From positions 81,179 through 145,178 of the forward strand of contig NZ_MJIL01000076.1 in assembly GCF_001939735.1 (NCBI RefSeq): a stretch of DNA of 64,000 nt, read 5' to 3'. A program made the position numbers and the translations under genes. A model generated the notes under the pieces. The model was given only the letters and a program-made list of their open reading frames with translations. It had not been told where the DNA came from and made no database searches. Numbering within the stretch: the stretch's first letter is position 1; every line of letters begins with the position of its first letter. Source of the DNA: Photobacterium proteolyticum. Its GTDB lineage: Bacteria; Pseudomonadota; Gammaproteobacteria; Enterobacterales; Vibrionaceae. Of this stretch, positions 33,303-45,956 are shown piece by piece.

Positions 33303-33521
33303 ATGCCAATTACTTCAAAATACACCAATAAAAAAGTTGAACAAATCATTGATGACGTGTTCGATGTACTAGAGAAGCATGATGCTTCTGCGGAACTAGC
33401 ACTGATGATCGTAGGTAACATCGCTACCAACGTGATCAATGCCGACGTTCCAGCATCGCAAAGGAAAGCAATCGCAGAAAAATTCTCACAAGCTCTGCTC
33501 TCCTCGATTAAGGAAGATTAA
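33303..33521 (+). CDS. yejL: YejL family protein (DUF1414)
   Basis: A 72-residue helical protein of unknown function, similar in length to E. coli YejL (75). It is divergent from yejK and 45 bases before yejM. The family is always found in this neighbourhood; no catalytic motif is visible. Confidence 0.92.
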   Translation: MPITSKYTNKKVEQIIDDVFDVLEKHDASAELALMIVGNIATNVINADVPASQRKAIAEKFSQALLSSIKED

Positions 33522-33566
33522 TTTGTTTGTTGGCGTCGCAACTATGACTGGGAATTACTGACATCT

Positions 33567-35423
33567 ATGGTCACCAGCGGTAACAATTATAAAGACAAAG
33601 TCTCACAGCTGATCAGCTGGGGACACTGGTTCAGTTTTTTCAATATCATCGCGGCCATGCTACTTGGCACCCGTTATATTGCCCATTCTGAATGGCCCGA
33701 AAGCATCCTGGGCCAACTTTATCTTGGATTAAGTTGGGTCGGACACTTCGGGTTTCTTGTCTTTGGTTTTTATATTCTGGTTCTCTTTCCGGCCAGCTTT
33801 CTGATCCCCTCACAGCGCCTGATGCGGCTGTTTGCGGTATTGGTCGGCACCATTGGCCTGACAGGGTTGCTTCTGGACACCCATGCCTATGAGTCTCTGG
33901 ATTTGCACCTGAGTCCACTAGTGTGGGACTTGCTGTTAAGCGGAGAGAAAACAGATCTTAACGCCCGCTGGCAATATCTATTTGTTGCTGTCCCTGCAAT
34001 ATTCCTTATGCAGTTAATTCTGTCTGAATGGTTGTGGCGCAAGCTCAGGAAGCTGACTCGCAAACATGTCGGCGTACCTATCGCTATGATTTTCGGCTTC
34101 TGTTTCCTGAGCAGCCACCTGATCTATATCTGGGCGGATGCGAACCTATACCGTCCGGTGACCGTGCAGCGCTCCAACTTCCCGCTGTCCTACCCGATGA
34201 CCGCCAAGACCTTCATGGAGAAGCATGGCTGGCTGGATAGACAGGAGTATGCAAAACGCCTTGATGCCCAGGGGATTGCCGAAAGCGAACATATCCGCTA
34301 TCCAATGAATAAGCTGGCGTTCAACGATCAGGGCACAGGCCAAAATGTGCTGATCGTGATGATTGATAGTCTGCGCAGCGATATGGTCAATAAAGAAACC
34401 ATGCCGTATCTAACCGCCTTTGCCCAGCAAAACCTCAACTACAGCAACCACTATAGTGCCAGTAACGAGAATGCCGGGGGCGTCTTTGGCCTCTTCTACG
34501 GGTTACCGGCCGGCTATATCAACAGTGTCCGCTCTGCGAACTCGTCACCGGTATTACTTGATACGCTTAAAAGGCGCGGTTACCAGTTTGGCTTGTTCAG
34601 TGGTAACGGTTTCGAGACATCCATCTACTCGGAAGCAATTTTTTCCAGCCGCAAGCTGGCGAAAATAGCTGATGAAACAAATACCAATAGTGACACGAAA
34701 GCCATCGCTGACTGGAAGGACTGGCTAGATACCCAATCCAACGACTCGCCGTGGTTTAGCTATATTGAACTGGCATCTATCGAGAATTTCGAGGAAGATG
34801 GCGACTTTGCCCCGCAGTTTGAACCGTCCCTGAGCAGTTCCGACTCGAATCCTGCCAATATCGATACAACTCAGTTACTGAAGAACAGTTACCGCAATGC
34901 GGCCTACTATGTTGATGAGCTGCTTATTGATGTGTTTGATCAACTCGTTGCCAACAATGCGCTGGACAATACCGTGGTCGTCATCACTTCAAACCACGGC
35001 AACGAATTTAATGAGACCGGGACCAATAGCTGGGGTGCAGAAACCAATTACAGTCGCTACCAGCTAAAAGTACCGTTTATCATGCACTGGCCAGGAAGTG
35101 TTCCGGCCCAGACTACACGCGCAACAAGCCATTTGGATCTTGTACCGACGTTGATGGAGTCATTATTGGCAACAACCACGCCGGTGACGGACTACAGCAG
35201 CGGTGTCAGTTTGTTCGAAACTAGCCCCAAGCGCCGCTGGGTACTGGCAGGGAGTGACCGAGACATTGTCGTACTGCAGAAAAACACGACGACAGTAGTA
35301 GATAAACACGGTAATTACCGAGTTTATGATCAGGACTACAAGCTGAAAAGCGGCGGAAAACCGAAGCTTTCAACCCTGATGCAGGTCATGCATGAACTGA
35401 AGCGCTTCTATCAGCCAGAGTGA
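33567..35423 (+). CDS. yejM: Inner-membrane sulfatase-like protein YejM/PbgA (LapC)
   Basis: A 618-residue protein with five N-terminal membrane segments (DUF3413, about 1-190) and a C-terminal periplasmic alkaline-phosphatase-fold domain (from about 250, with VMIDSLRSDM and TSNHGNEF). In E. coli it senses lipopolysaccharide at the inner membrane and, through LapB, restrains FtsH degradation of LpxC. The sulfatase-type metal Asp is present, but family members are usually regarded as non-catalytic. It is probably co-transcribed with yejL. Confidence 0.93.
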   Translation: MVTSGNNYKDKVSQLISWGHWFSFFNIIAAMLLGTRYIAHSEWPESILGQLYLGLSWVGHFGFLVFGFYILVLFPASFLIPSQRLMRLFAVLVGTIGLTGLLLDTHAYESLDLHLSPLVWDLLLSGEKTDLNARWQYLFVAVPAIFLMQLILSEWLWRKLRKLTRKHVGVPIAMIFGFCFLSSHLIYIWADANLYRPVTVQRSNFPLSYPMTAKTFMEKHGWLDRQEYAKRLDAQGIAESEHIRYPMNKLAFNDQGTGQNVLIVMIDSLRSDMVNKETMPYLTAFAQQNLNYSNHYSASNENAGGVFGLFYGLPAGYINSVRSANSSPVLLDTLKRRGYQFGLFSGNGFETSIYSEAIFSSRKLAKIADETNTNSDTKAIADWKDWLDTQSNDSPWFSYIELASIENFEEDGDFAPQFEPSLSSSDSNPANIDTTQLLKNSYRNAAYYVDELLIDVFDQLVANNALDNTVVVITSNHGNEFNETGTNSWGAETNYSRYQLKVPFIMHWPGSVPAQTTRATSHLDLVPTLMESLLATTTPVTDYSSGVSLFETSPKRRWVLAGSDRDIVVLQKNTTTVVDKHGNYRVYDQDYKLKSGGKPKLSTLMQVMHELKRFYQPE

Positions 35424-35455
35424 CCCTAGGCCAAAACGGCTTGATCCATCCCTAC

Positions 35456-35479
35456 AAAGGCAGCTTTCAAGCTGCCTTT
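35456..35479 (+). terminator. Rho-independent terminator after yejM
   Basis: AAAGGCAGCTT and AAGCTGCCTTT form an 11-bp stem with a TC loop, 32 bases after the stop. The T-rich flank continues into TTGTTCT. The mirrored A flank may also serve the opposing small lipoprotein gene. Confidence 0.8.
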
Positions 35480-35502
35480 GTTCTATACCCAAGCAACCCA
35501 AA

Positions 35503-35778
35503 CTAATAAAACTTGGAATTATCGGCGTAACACTGCTCAAACCCGTCATTCCAGCCACTGGCATATTTCTTGTCAGTCAGCAGCCGCTCCGGATCACGAC
35601 GAAAGCCGTCATGGTAAGTCTGAGCTTCCTCTTTCCGGCTGCTACAGCCATCTTGGTATCCATCAAGGTAATTACGGGTAAACCCCAGCTCAACAAGCCT
35701 TTCATGGCGAGTATCTGCACAGCTGGCAACCAAAATAACGATGCCGACAACCCAGCTCCCGCGCATTATAAGAGTCAT
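35503..35778 (-). CDS. Small predicted lipoprotein
   Basis: A 91-residue protein with a signal peptide ending in the lipobox VASC, so it is probably lipid-anchored. The mature part holds two GYxDG/GWNDGF-type repeats with paired Cys (GYQDGCSS and GFEQCY). The ATG at 35778 places the hydrophobic signal at the N-terminus; an upstream extension to 35826 would add 16 unlikely residues. I do not recognise a named family. It converges on yejM. Confidence 0.65.
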   Translation of the reverse strand: MTLIMRGSWVVGIVILVASCADTRHERLVELGFTRNYLDGYQDGCSSRKEEAQTYHDGFRRDPERLLTDKKYASGWNDGFEQCYADNSKFY

Positions 35779-35945
35779 AGCACACCACCCTAAATAGCAT
35801 CGAAAATCATAGGCAACACTGAACATAATAGGCTAGCTTGGCCGCGTTGCGCTGTCTTAGTTTCGATACTGATTCTGAATAAATAGCCAGCTACAAAAAC
35901 TATTTGCTTGGTATACACTTGGCAAAAAATCAAAAGGATTTAACC

Positions 35946-36641
35946 ATGAAAAAAAATGCACTTATAACCGGGGCTAACCGAGGTGTCGGCCTCGCACTGG
36001 TGAAGGCCTACCTGTCGGCAGGCTGGCGAGTCTATGCCTGCTGCCGCCATACCGTCGATGCAGCTGAGCTTCAGCAGCTTCAGGCCAATAACACCGCCCT
36101 GACCTTGCACCAACTGGATGTCACAGACTATCAGGCAGTAGCAGCACTAAGCCAGGAAATGACCGATGTCCCCCTCGACCTGCTTATCAACAATGCCGGA
36201 TACTACGGCCCCAAAGGCTATGGCTTTGGTAACACCGATCTCGATGAGTGGCGAAAGGTACTCGAGATAAATACCATCGCACCACTGAAACTGGCCGAGT
36301 CTTTCTACCCTCAACTCTTAGCCAAGCAGCCCGGTATCATCGCCAACCTCTCGTCCAAGGTTGGAAGTATGACCGAAAATACCAGCGGCGGCGGTTATAT
36401 CTATCGCTCTTCCAAAGCGGCACTTAATTCCGTGGCCAAGAGCCTGTCAAACGATTTGTCACCGCAGGGGATCATCTCGGTTGCCCTTCACCTAGGTTGG
36501 GTACAAACAGAGATGGGCGGGCCTAATGCCCTTATCACACCCGATGCTTCAGCCGCCGGGCTAAAGCAGGTGCTAGACCAATTAACCTTGGAAGACTCCG
36601 GATCATTTATTGATTTTCAGGGACAGCAACTTCCTTGGTAG
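35946..36641 (+). CDS. Short-chain dehydrogenase/reductase
   Basis: A 231-residue SDR enzyme. The cofactor loop TGANRGVG (about 8-15), NNAG (about 83-86) and the YRSSK catalytic Tyr/Lys with a preceding Ser-rich strand are present. It resembles the atypical C-factor/CsgA-like group more than FabG. AAGGA seven bases upstream sets ATG 35946. It stands alone; the substrate is unknown. Confidence 0.88.
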   Translation: MKKNALITGANRGVGLALVKAYLSAGWRVYACCRHTVDAAELQQLQANNTALTLHQLDVTDYQAVAALSQEMTDVPLDLLINNAGYYGPKGYGFGNTDLDEWRKVLEINTIAPLKLAESFYPQLLAKQPGIIANLSSKVGSMTENTSGGGYIYRSSKAALNSVAKSLSNDLSPQGIISVALHLGWVQTEMGGPNALITPDASAAGLKQVLDQLTLEDSGSFIDFQGQQLPW

Positions 36642-36939
36642 CGCTCACTGAACAAGATACTACGCCCAGCGTTCTCCAGGCCCCCCTCCGAGCCTGGAGC
36701 CCCCATAACAACGCCATATCACCGTAATCCACTGATTGATATATAATAAACATTCCACCACAATGGCCAACCAACCTGACACAATCCCCCACACACACTA
36801 AAAATCGGTGTGTTTTGAGTCGCAAATTTATAAATCTGCCCAACTTTCTAATCATAATGCGGGCTTGGTGCCTAGCTTTATTTCTGTGATTGATAAAAAT
36901 AAGTGCTCAACGACTTAACTCTCACACGGACAACCTGTA
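36642..36939. other. Intergenic region with two hairpins
   Basis: CTCCAGGC/GCCTGGAG (36674-36699) forms a stem after the SDR gene without a T run. A CACAC/GTGTG stem followed by TTTT lies near 36793-36816 and may be the actual terminator. The rest should hold the promoter of the diguanylate cyclase gene; no regulator site is recognised. Confidence 0.45.
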
Positions 36940-38562
36940 TTGACCCAAACTGAACGGTTAGACAATTTTTATCAACGCATCCTTGAGCAATGGGGGAAGG
37001 CCCATGGACTTCGCACTGTCTGCGAACTCACCTGCCGAAACCTAAGCGAAAGCTTCTCGGCCTACCGGGCCCAGCTGGTCGTTGCCTACAAATCGCGATG
37101 GAAAATTCTTCTCGAAATGAATGACACCGGGATCCACTACCAATTCCCGCCCGTCGACATTTCTGACCGTAACAGTATTCCATTCTTCCAGGTAACCAGG
37201 GCTATTCGTCAACGTACGCCCAGAGTTGAACTACGTGACGGCTACGCGCGCTTATGCCTGCCGCTGGAGCGACGTTCCCATATCATCGGTTGCCTTATCG
37301 TCGATTTTCCGGAGCATTCAATCACAGAAGGCAGTGAATTCTCTTTCCTGGCTGCCCTCATGGCCTCTGAGCTCGATGCCTGCCTACTGAGCGAAAGTAT
37401 TCAGGATGAACATGACGGTCGCCGCTCTGCTGAGCGTGAACTGCAGATCAGCCAGCAAGAGCAGCAACTGCTCAAAGAGCAGCTCCAGGCGCTGCACGAT
37501 ATTTCATTCAAACTCTGGCGCGCCGGTTCTATGGATAATATGCTTTTTACCGCCGTCGATGAGGCAAAAAATCTGCTGCTCATCGACCGCATGGCTATCT
37601 TTCTGTTTAAAGGGAAGAACCGCATGCAAGGCACGTACGGCACAGATATTCACGGCAAGACGGTGAACGAGCATTATTTCGAGGAAGAAATACCGGATCT
37701 ATGGTTTACCAAAATTAACAAAGACTACCGGCGCAAAGAGTACCTGGCCATTGAAGAAAATACGCCGCTTTTCCATGAGCTCAAGCAGGTTGGATTTGGC
37801 TGGAGCGCCTATATTTCGCTATGGGACGAAGACACCCCGGTAGGCTGGATTGCCTGTGACAACCTGTTAACCGGCACTCCACTCCATAACTACCATCAGC
37901 AACTGCTAAAACAATTTGGTTTCATCGTTTCGCAGCATCTTGTCCGCCGTCAGGCAGAAGAAAATCTGATCAACCTGAACAAAGAGCTTGAGCAGCGGGT
38001 ATCTGACCGTACCGCTGAGCTGGAAAAGGTAAACCGAAAATTAGAGAAGATATCCCGGCTTGATCCGCTCACCTCGGTGCCCAATCGCCGGGTCTTCGAT
38101 AGAAGGATTAACGAAGAGTGGCGTCGCGCCGAACGCCACCAGCTTCCGCTTTCCCTGCTGATCATCGATGTCGACCTGTTTAAGGCCTATAACGACAGCT
38201 ACGGTCACGCCGCTGGTGACCAGTGCCTGAAAATCATTGCCAACACCTTGGCAACGCTGGAAAAACGAGCCGGAGCCCTCTTTGCACGCTACGGCGGGGA
38301 AGAGTTTGTACTGCTGCTTCCGGGCCAGGACAAAAGTGCAGCCCGTTACGCCGCCCAACGCGCTATTCATGCAATACGTGAGCTGCAGCTACCCCGCAGC
38401 AAGGGGGTCAGCAGCTCACCAGACATAGTTACCATCAGCATCGGGATCAGCACGACAGTTCCCTCTGTGCAAAGTTCCCCCGGCGAGTTTTTCAAGCAGG
38501 CCGATGGGGCACTATATGAAGCCAAGTCGCTGGGGCGCAATCAGTATTACGAACATGCTTAG
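36940..38562 (+). CDS. GAF-GGDEF diguanylate cyclase
   Basis: A 540-residue soluble protein with two GAF-like sensor regions (about 5-150 and 185-335), a coiled-coil linker (about 345-375) and a C-terminal GGDEF domain (about 378-540). The active motif is GGEEF in RYGGEEFVLLLPG, so it should make cyclic di-GMP from GTP. No RxxD inhibitory site is obvious upstream of the motif. It appears to start at TTG 36940. Its stop overlaps the topB stop on the other strand by four bases. Confidence 0.9.
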   Translation: MTQTERLDNFYQRILEQWGKAHGLRTVCELTCRNLSESFSAYRAQLVVAYKSRWKILLEMNDTGIHYQFPPVDISDRNSIPFFQVTRAIRQRTPRVELRDGYARLCLPLERRSHIIGCLIVDFPEHSITEGSEFSFLAALMASELDACLLSESIQDEHDGRRSAERELQISQQEQQLLKEQLQALHDISFKLWRAGSMDNMLFTAVDEAKNLLLIDRMAIFLFKGKNRMQGTYGTDIHGKTVNEHYFEEEIPDLWFTKINKDYRRKEYLAIEENTPLFHELKQVGFGWSAYISLWDEDTPVGWIACDNLLTGTPLHNYHQQLLKQFGFIVSQHLVRRQAEENLINLNKELEQRVSDRTAELEKVNRKLEKISRLDPLTSVPNRRVFDRRINEEWRRAERHQLPLSLLIIDVDLFKAYNDSYGHAAGDQCLKIIANTLATLEKRAGALFARYGGEEFVLLLPGQDKSAARYAAQRAIHAIRELQLPRSKGVSSSPDIVTISIGISTTVPSVQSSPGEFFKQADGALYEAKSLGRNQYYEHA

Positions 38563-40556
38563 TCGGCTTTCTTTCGTGGCTTGCGTTTCGCTCCCGCCCG
38601 GCTGCTACTGGTCTTAGTGCCAGTTCTGCCTCCTCCCTTGCTGCCTTTGCTGTAACGCCGCTTCTTGCCGCCTTTAAAAGGCTCCGGTGATTTCAGCTCT
38701 CGCAAACTCGGGGGGACCTCGCTATGTTTCACTTTCTCCATGATCTGCTGGACCCGTTCCTGCAGTGCATCCATAAACGGCTGATAGGCACATTTCTTCT
38801 CCGCCATATCCTGCAACTGATGCTCCCAGTGCGCCGTCATGTCCGGATACGTTGACTCATCGGGAAGCGCATAAACGAGCCCCCGGCCAGCCTCAGTGGC
38901 ATGAATGCTCTTGCCCTGCCGTGTTAGTAACTGACGTTTGAACAAAATATCAAGGATCCCGGCACGGGTGGCCTCGGTCCCCAACCCGTCGGTATCACGG
39001 AGGATTTTTTTCAGTGACGGATCTGATACGAACCGGGCGATACCTGTCATTGCCTGCAACAATGTCGCTTCGGTAAATGCTTTGGGCGGCTCTGTCATTT
39101 TGTCCTTTATTTCACCGTCCTGGCAGGTCAGTACCGTACCTTTGTCAAGCGGTGGAACCTTGTCGGCCAGGTCCTGTTCACTGGTCGAGTCCTCTCGTCC
39201 CAGCAACTCTCGCCAACCCGCACTCATCAACTGACGTCCTTTGGCCACAAACATCCCACCCGCAATGGTAAAGACTAGTTTCGCCTCACTATAGACAGCT
39301 GCTGGATAGAACTGCATCAGGTACTGTCTGGCGATAAGCTGGTAGATTTTATACTCCCCGGCGCTCAGCGCATTGCTGTTTACTGCCTTGGGAGTCGGGA
39401 TGATTGCATGGTGGGCATCCACCTTCTTATCGTTCCATGCCTTGGATTTTTGTGAAGTATTGGCACCTTCAACGGCCGAGCTAAGCTCTGCGGCAGTCTT
39501 GGCTATGGCCTGACATACCTCATCCGCCTGCCTGAAGTGATCCAGTGGCAGGTACCGGCAATCTGAACGCGGATAAGTGATGACTTTGTGCTTTTCATAG
39601 AGCGACTGACAGGTCGCCAGCACATCGGCCGCGCTCATGCCGAATCGCTTGGCGGCATCGATCTGCAGCGCCGACAACGAATACGGCAAAGGCGCAGACT
39701 GGCGCGTTTCCTTACGCTCTGATTCGGTTACCTCTGCAGGCTGACCCTTTATGCGGTTAACGACGTTTTCACACAGCTTCCGGTTCAGTACCCGTCCGTC
39801 TTCATCCTGCCACGGCTTGCATGCCTCACTGGGTACCCAGCGGGCGCGGATCATATTGTCCTGATAGGGGATCAGGGCAAACAACTCATAAAATGGCTTG
39901 GGAACAAAATTGGCAATTTCATCATCCCGTCGCGTTACCAGCCCCAATACGGGAGTCTGAACCCGGCCAACCGATAAAACGCCCCGGTATCCTCCTTTCT
40001 GCCCCAGCAAGGTATAGGCTCGGGTCATATTCATCCCATACAGCCAGTCTGCCCGCGAACGGGCCAACGCCGAAACCGACAGCGGAATGAAGTCGCGGTT
40101 GCTTCGCATCTTGCCCAGTGCCCGTTTCACGGCTGCCGGGTTAAGATCGGAAATCAGCAAACGTTGCATGCTGGCTTTCTTGTTCGCAGCGAGCTTAATA
40201 TAGTCCATCACCTCATCAACCAGCAGCTGCCCTTCCCTGTCCGGGTCGCCGGCATGGACAACCTCGGTAGCCTGCTTGGCCAACTTGCGGACAACGCTCA
40301 GCTGTTGCTTTGCCGTCTTCCTCGGCACCAGTTGCCATTGCTGTGGCACAATCGGCAAATCGGCCATATTCCACTTCTTGTATTTTCCGTCATAGGCATC
40401 GGGTTCGACCTGCTCGAGCAGGTGGCCGATACACCACGTCACAATATCGCCATTTCCAACTTCGATATAACCGTTGTTGTTTTTATGGGGGCGCGGCAAT
40501 ACCGCAGCGATGGCTCGGCCTAAGCTTGGTTTTTCAGCAATATATAGACGGGTCAT
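38559..40556 (-). CDS. topB: DNA topoisomerase III
   Basis: A 665-residue type IA topoisomerase that decatenates DNA through single-strand passage. The N-terminal Toprim domain has DPDREGQLLVDEV, and the catalytic Tyr lies in ITYPRSDCRYL. The C-terminus is a Lys/Arg/Gly/Ser-rich basic tail (last ~45 residues) that probably binds DNA. Length is near E. coli TopB (653). In E. coli topB lies beside selD and ydjA, as here. Confidence 0.96.
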   Translation of the reverse strand: MTRLYIAEKPSLGRAIAAVLPRPHKNNNGYIEVGNGDIVTWCIGHLLEQVEPDAYDGKYKKWNMADLPIVPQQWQLVPRKTAKQQLSVVRKLAKQATEVVHAGDPDREGQLLVDEVMDYIKLAANKKASMQRLLISDLNPAAVKRALGKMRSNRDFIPLSVSALARSRADWLYGMNMTRAYTLLGQKGGYRGVLSVGRVQTPVLGLVTRRDDEIANFVPKPFYELFALIPYQDNMIRARWVPSEACKPWQDEDGRVLNRKLCENVVNRIKGQPAEVTESERKETRQSAPLPYSLSALQIDAAKRFGMSAADVLATCQSLYEKHKVITYPRSDCRYLPLDHFRQADEVCQAIAKTAAELSSAVEGANTSQKSKAWNDKKVDAHHAIIPTPKAVNSNALSAGEYKIYQLIARQYLMQFYPAAVYSEAKLVFTIAGGMFVAKGRQLMSAGWRELLGREDSTSEQDLADKVPPLDKGTVLTCQDGEIKDKMTEPPKAFTEATLLQAMTGIARFVSDPSLKKILRDTDGLGTEATRAGILDILFKRQLLTRQGKSIHATEAGRGLVYALPDESTYPDMTAHWEHQLQDMAEKKCAYQPFMDALQERVQQIMEKVKHSEVPPSLRELKSPEPFKGGKKRRYSKGSKGGGRTGTKTSSSRAGAKRKPRKKAD

Positions 40557-40657
40557 GAAAATTGTTGGCTAGTTCTTAGTAACACGAACTATAGAGAAAA
40601 GCAGAATAAAGGACAAGAAAACACTGGATATAAATACAGGACCAGAAACGAGAAGCA

Positions 40658-40684
40658 AGAAGCGAGGACAGTATCCCCGCTTCT
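40658..40684 (-). terminator. Possible terminator after mnmH
   Basis: AGAAGCG and CGCTTCT with GGA/TCC form an imperfect stem 11 bases after the mnmH stop on the minus strand. The minus-strand 3' flank is only moderately T-rich. Confidence 0.4.
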
Positions 40685-40694
40685 CATCACATGT

Positions 40695-41789
40695 TTACGC
40701 CGTTTTATCAACCAACCAGGCTTTTACCTCATCGTATTCGCCGCGGAAGACAATACGATCAGCTTTTTTGCTGAGCTGATAGGTATACATAGGATCGTAA
40801 TATTGCTCCAGCAAGGGCTTGAGCCAGCCTTCATGGCCGTCCAGCGAGCCCGAGCTTTGCATCAGGCGAACCGCATCTTGCTGTACCTGCAGCAATTGCT
40901 CATAACGCTCTAGACCGAGGCGCTTGCGAATACTGAACATCCCACGCTCCAAGTACTCGGCAAAACGTGTCCAGCCCAGCTCCTCACCGTAGTGAGCAAC
41001 AAAATCCCGCTGCATCCTCACTACATAGTCATCCATCAAGCGAGCCAGACGCACATCGAGTGGATCATCAACAATAGCAATCGGTGCCTCTTGCATCGCT
41101 GCATGAATAGGTAAAGGAACACTGACCGAGCCGATAATTTTCCCTTCGTCCTCAAGAACAAACTGATTGATACCAAGCGCCTGTTTTTTCAGCATTGACA
41201 CAGCCAGTACATTCTCAAAATCAATCTGGGTTCGCTGTTCGGTCACATAACGTCCGAACGAGGAGCCACGGTGGTTGGCCGCGCCTTCCAGATCAAGGCC
41301 GTTTTTCAACTCGTTGACCATGATGGTTTTGCCACAGCCGGTGTTACCGCCAATCAGGGTCATCGGCTGCTGGGCAACCTGCTCGATGGTATCAATCAGG
41401 AAGCGTCGCAATGCCTTGTAGCCACCCACGACTCGCGGATACTCAATACCAGCCTCTTTCAGCCACTGCTGGGTGATCTGGGAGCGCAAGCCGCCTCGGA
41501 AGCAGTAGAGATAACCATCGGGGTTCGCTTCGCAGAAAGCTTTCCACTGGGCAATACGCTCGGCTTTAATATCACCATGAACCAGCTTGTGGCCAAGCGC
41601 AATTGCAGCCTCCTGGCCTTGTTCTTTATAACAGATACCGACAGCCTCACGCTCGCTATCTTGCATCAAAGGACGGTTTACCGATGTCGGAAAGGCACCC
41701 TGTTCAAACTCAACCGGGGCACGCAGATCCATTAACGGGGTATCATTGACAAATAACTGTCGAAAATCTTCGCAATTCGGACGTGACAT
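40695..41789 (-). CDS. mnmH: tRNA 2-selenouridine synthase
   Basis: A 364-residue enzyme (YbbB/SelU) that replaces sulfur with selenium in 2-thiouridine at the wobble position of certain tRNAs, using selenophosphate. The N-terminal rhodanese domain has the active Cys in YCFRGGLRSQ (about residue 95). The C-terminal P-loop is GGNTGCGKT. The ATG at 41789 overlaps the selD stop in TAATG, so enzyme and selenophosphate supply are coupled. Confidence 0.95.
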   Translation of the reverse strand: MSRPNCEDFRQLFVNDTPLMDLRAPVEFEQGAFPTSVNRPLMQDSEREAVGICYKEQGQEAAIALGHKLVHGDIKAERIAQWKAFCEANPDGYLYCFRGGLRSQITQQWLKEAGIEYPRVVGGYKALRRFLIDTIEQVAQQPMTLIGGNTGCGKTIMVNELKNGLDLEGAANHRGSSFGRYVTEQRTQIDFENVLAVSMLKKQALGINQFVLEDEGKIIGSVSVPLPIHAAMQEAPIAIVDDPLDVRLARLMDDYVVRMQRDFVAHYGEELGWTRFAEYLERGMFSIRKRLGLERYEQLLQVQQDAVRLMQSSGSLDGHEGWLKPLLEQYYDPMYTYQLSKKADRIVFRGEYDEVKAWLVDKTA

Positions 41790-42826
41790 TAACAAATCTC
41801 AATCAAGGTAGTATCGCCATCAGCCGGTAGCAATTCACCAATTGCATTTAGCTCAATGCCGTGGCGCTCGGCAACAGCCTGAACCTCAGCTTCGGCTTCC
41901 GGGCTCACAGCCAACAGCAGCCCGCCAGATGTTTGCGGATCACATAGCAACGCTTTTTGCTGCTCGCTCATGTTACCCAGGCGATGGCCGTAGCTATCAA
42001 AGTTACGTCCCGTACCACCCGGTACACAACCCTGCTCGATATAATCAAACACACCCGGTAGGTGCGGGATCTGATCAAACCATACTTTTGCCTTTAACTC
42101 GCTGCCTTCACAAATTTCGTTCAGGTGGCCCATCAGGCCAAAGCCGGTCACATCCGTCATAGCTCTAACGCCTGCAACATCGGCAAAATCTGCACCCGGC
42201 TTGTTCAGCTTGCACATCCAGTCACGCGCCAGTCCCTGGTGCTGATCGGCTAGCTTGGATTTTTTCTCGGCCGTGGTCAGTACACCGATCCCCAGCGGCT
42301 TAGTCAGATACAGCTTGCACCCGGCTTCGGCCTGATTATTTCGCTTTACGCGATCGGTATCGACAATACCCGTTACGGCAAGGCCAAAGATAGGCTCCGG
42401 CGCATCAATAGAGTGTCCGCCAGCTAGGGAAATCCCTGCCTCACGACATACCGAACGACCACCTTCAATCACCTGCTGGGCAATCTCTGGAGCCAGCACA
42501 TTGACCGGCCAGCCAAGGATAGCGATTGCCATGATCGGCTTACCGCCCATCGCATAGATATCACTGATGGCATTCGTGGCAGCAATGCGGCCAAAATCGA
42601 ATGGGTTATCGACAATCGGCATGAAGAAATCAGTGGTACTGATCACCGAACTGCCATTGCCGAGATCATAAACGGCAGCATCATCCTTGCTTTCATTTCC
42701 CACCAGCAGGTTAGGATCCGAGAATGGGGCGAGTTGAGTTCGGAGAATAGTATCAAGAACTTGAGGGGATATTTTACAGCCGCATCCTGCGCCGTGGCTG
42801 TATTGTGTAAGGCGGACATTTTCCAT
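41789..42826 (-). CDS. selD: Selenophosphate synthetase
   Basis: A 345-residue enzyme making selenophosphate from selenide and ATP. The N-terminal glycine-rich loop GAGCGCK carries the catalytic Cys (not selenocysteine) and the following Lys. The ATG at 42826 with GGAG upstream gives the E. coli-like length (347); an extension to 42877 is unlikely. It is co-transcribed with mnmH. No selA or selB is in the window, so the visible use of selenium is tRNA modification. Confidence 0.95.
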   Translation of the reverse strand: MENVRLTQYSHGAGCGCKISPQVLDTILRTQLAPFSDPNLLVGNESKDDAAVYDLGNGSSVISTTDFFMPIVDNPFDFGRIAATNAISDIYAMGGKPIMAIAILGWPVNVLAPEIAQQVIEGGRSVCREAGISLAGGHSIDAPEPIFGLAVTGIVDTDRVKRNNQAEAGCKLYLTKPLGIGVLTTAEKKSKLADQHQGLARDWMCKLNKPGADFADVAGVRAMTDVTGFGLMGHLNEICEGSELKAKVWFDQIPHLPGVFDYIEQGCVPGGTGRNFDSYGHRLGNMSEQQKALLCDPQTSGGLLLAVSPEAEAEVQAVAERHGIELNAIGELLPADGDTTLIEIC

Positions 42827-42981
42827 GACACGCTCCGGAATAATAACAAGAGCAGAGAATTCTACTCCGGCGGTCAAACCCTGTCACCTCTCTGGATCAA
42901 TAAAGAGGGGAAACTGATGGAGTATCAGCTTCCCGATAAACGATTTATAGCGTTCCGCACCTGAACAAGCTTCAAGTGAGC

Positions 42982-43530
42982 CTAGAGGTATTCAACAAAC
43001 TGGCCCAGATCTCGCTCAGAGACTTTTGCCGCGCGGCAGCCCGGCGTACCAATATATAAAAATCCGACAATCTGGTCATCGCCTTGTACGCCCAATGCCT
43101 CACGCACGACCGGATGATAGGCCCATTTGCCGGTGCGCCAGAAGCCGGAAAAACCCTGCGCTACCGCCGCCATCTGCATTGCCTGAGCAGCGCAACCTGC
43201 CGACAGGTGTTGCTCAATCACCGGCACCTTCTCGTGCTCGGTCACTTTAGCAACCACAGTGATCACCATCGGGGCGCGAAACGGAGCTCTCGCGGCTTTT
43301 TCAATGGTCGCCTCGTCGACACCATCAGCTTTCGCCGCTTCCACCAAAATATCCGCCAGCTTATTCAGGCCTTCGCCATGCGAAACGATAAATCGCCATG
43401 GCGTCAATCCGGCATGATCCGGTGCTCGCAGGCCGGCCCGGAAGATATTTTCCAGCACCTCACCCTGCGGAGCCGGTTCCATCAGCTTGGGTAACGAACG
43501 ACGATTTAACAATAATGATAGAGCATCCAT
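42982..43530 (-). CDS. ydjA: YdjA-type nitroreductase family protein
   Basis: A 182-residue FMN-dependent oxidoreductase of the small nitroreductase family, the same length as E. coli YdjA (183). Family motifs visible are the N-terminal NRRSLPKL, the APDHAGLTPWRF phosphate/FMN segment and the C-terminal GFLYIGTP. Physiological substrate unknown. The ydjA-selD-topB neighbourhood is conserved with E. coli, with mnmH inserted here. Confidence 0.92.
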   Translation of the reverse strand: MDALSLLLNRRSLPKLMEPAPQGEVLENIFRAGLRAPDHAGLTPWRFIVSHGEGLNKLADILVEAAKADGVDEATIEKAARAPFRAPMVITVVAKVTEHEKVPVIEQHLSAGCAAQAMQMAAVAQGFSGFWRTGKWAYHPVVREALGVQGDDQIVGFLYIGTPGCRAAKVSERDLGQFVEYL

Positions 43531-43679
43531 AACAACCTCATGATGATAATAATTATTGTTTTACAATATCATAAATACTGTACAGTAAAACCGTAGAAAT
43601 AGTAGGGGGAAGGAGTTGAGAGGGGGTTCGCAACCAGCCCCGAATATCACGGCACTGGCTGCTTAGCTTACTAACTTTC

Positions 43680-45746
<2,067 letters not shown>

Positions 45747-45956
45747 TTATCAAACACTTGTTTACATTATTACAACATCCACCACCAAATGTAGTAACTC
45801 ACAACCCAACAATCTAAGCTGAAATTTACTTACAACAACCGTTGAAGCACGCAATACTTAAGGGAAGGAATACATTGTAAACAAGGATTATTACTGTAAT
45901 TCCTTGTTTACTAAGTTAGGATAGAAACAATACCGATCGCATCATCAGGAACGTTC

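Noticed and set aside
42877..42964. Short plus-strand frame between selD and ydjA
   Set aside because: It is a continuation of an antisense frame over the selD start with no ribosome site of its own.
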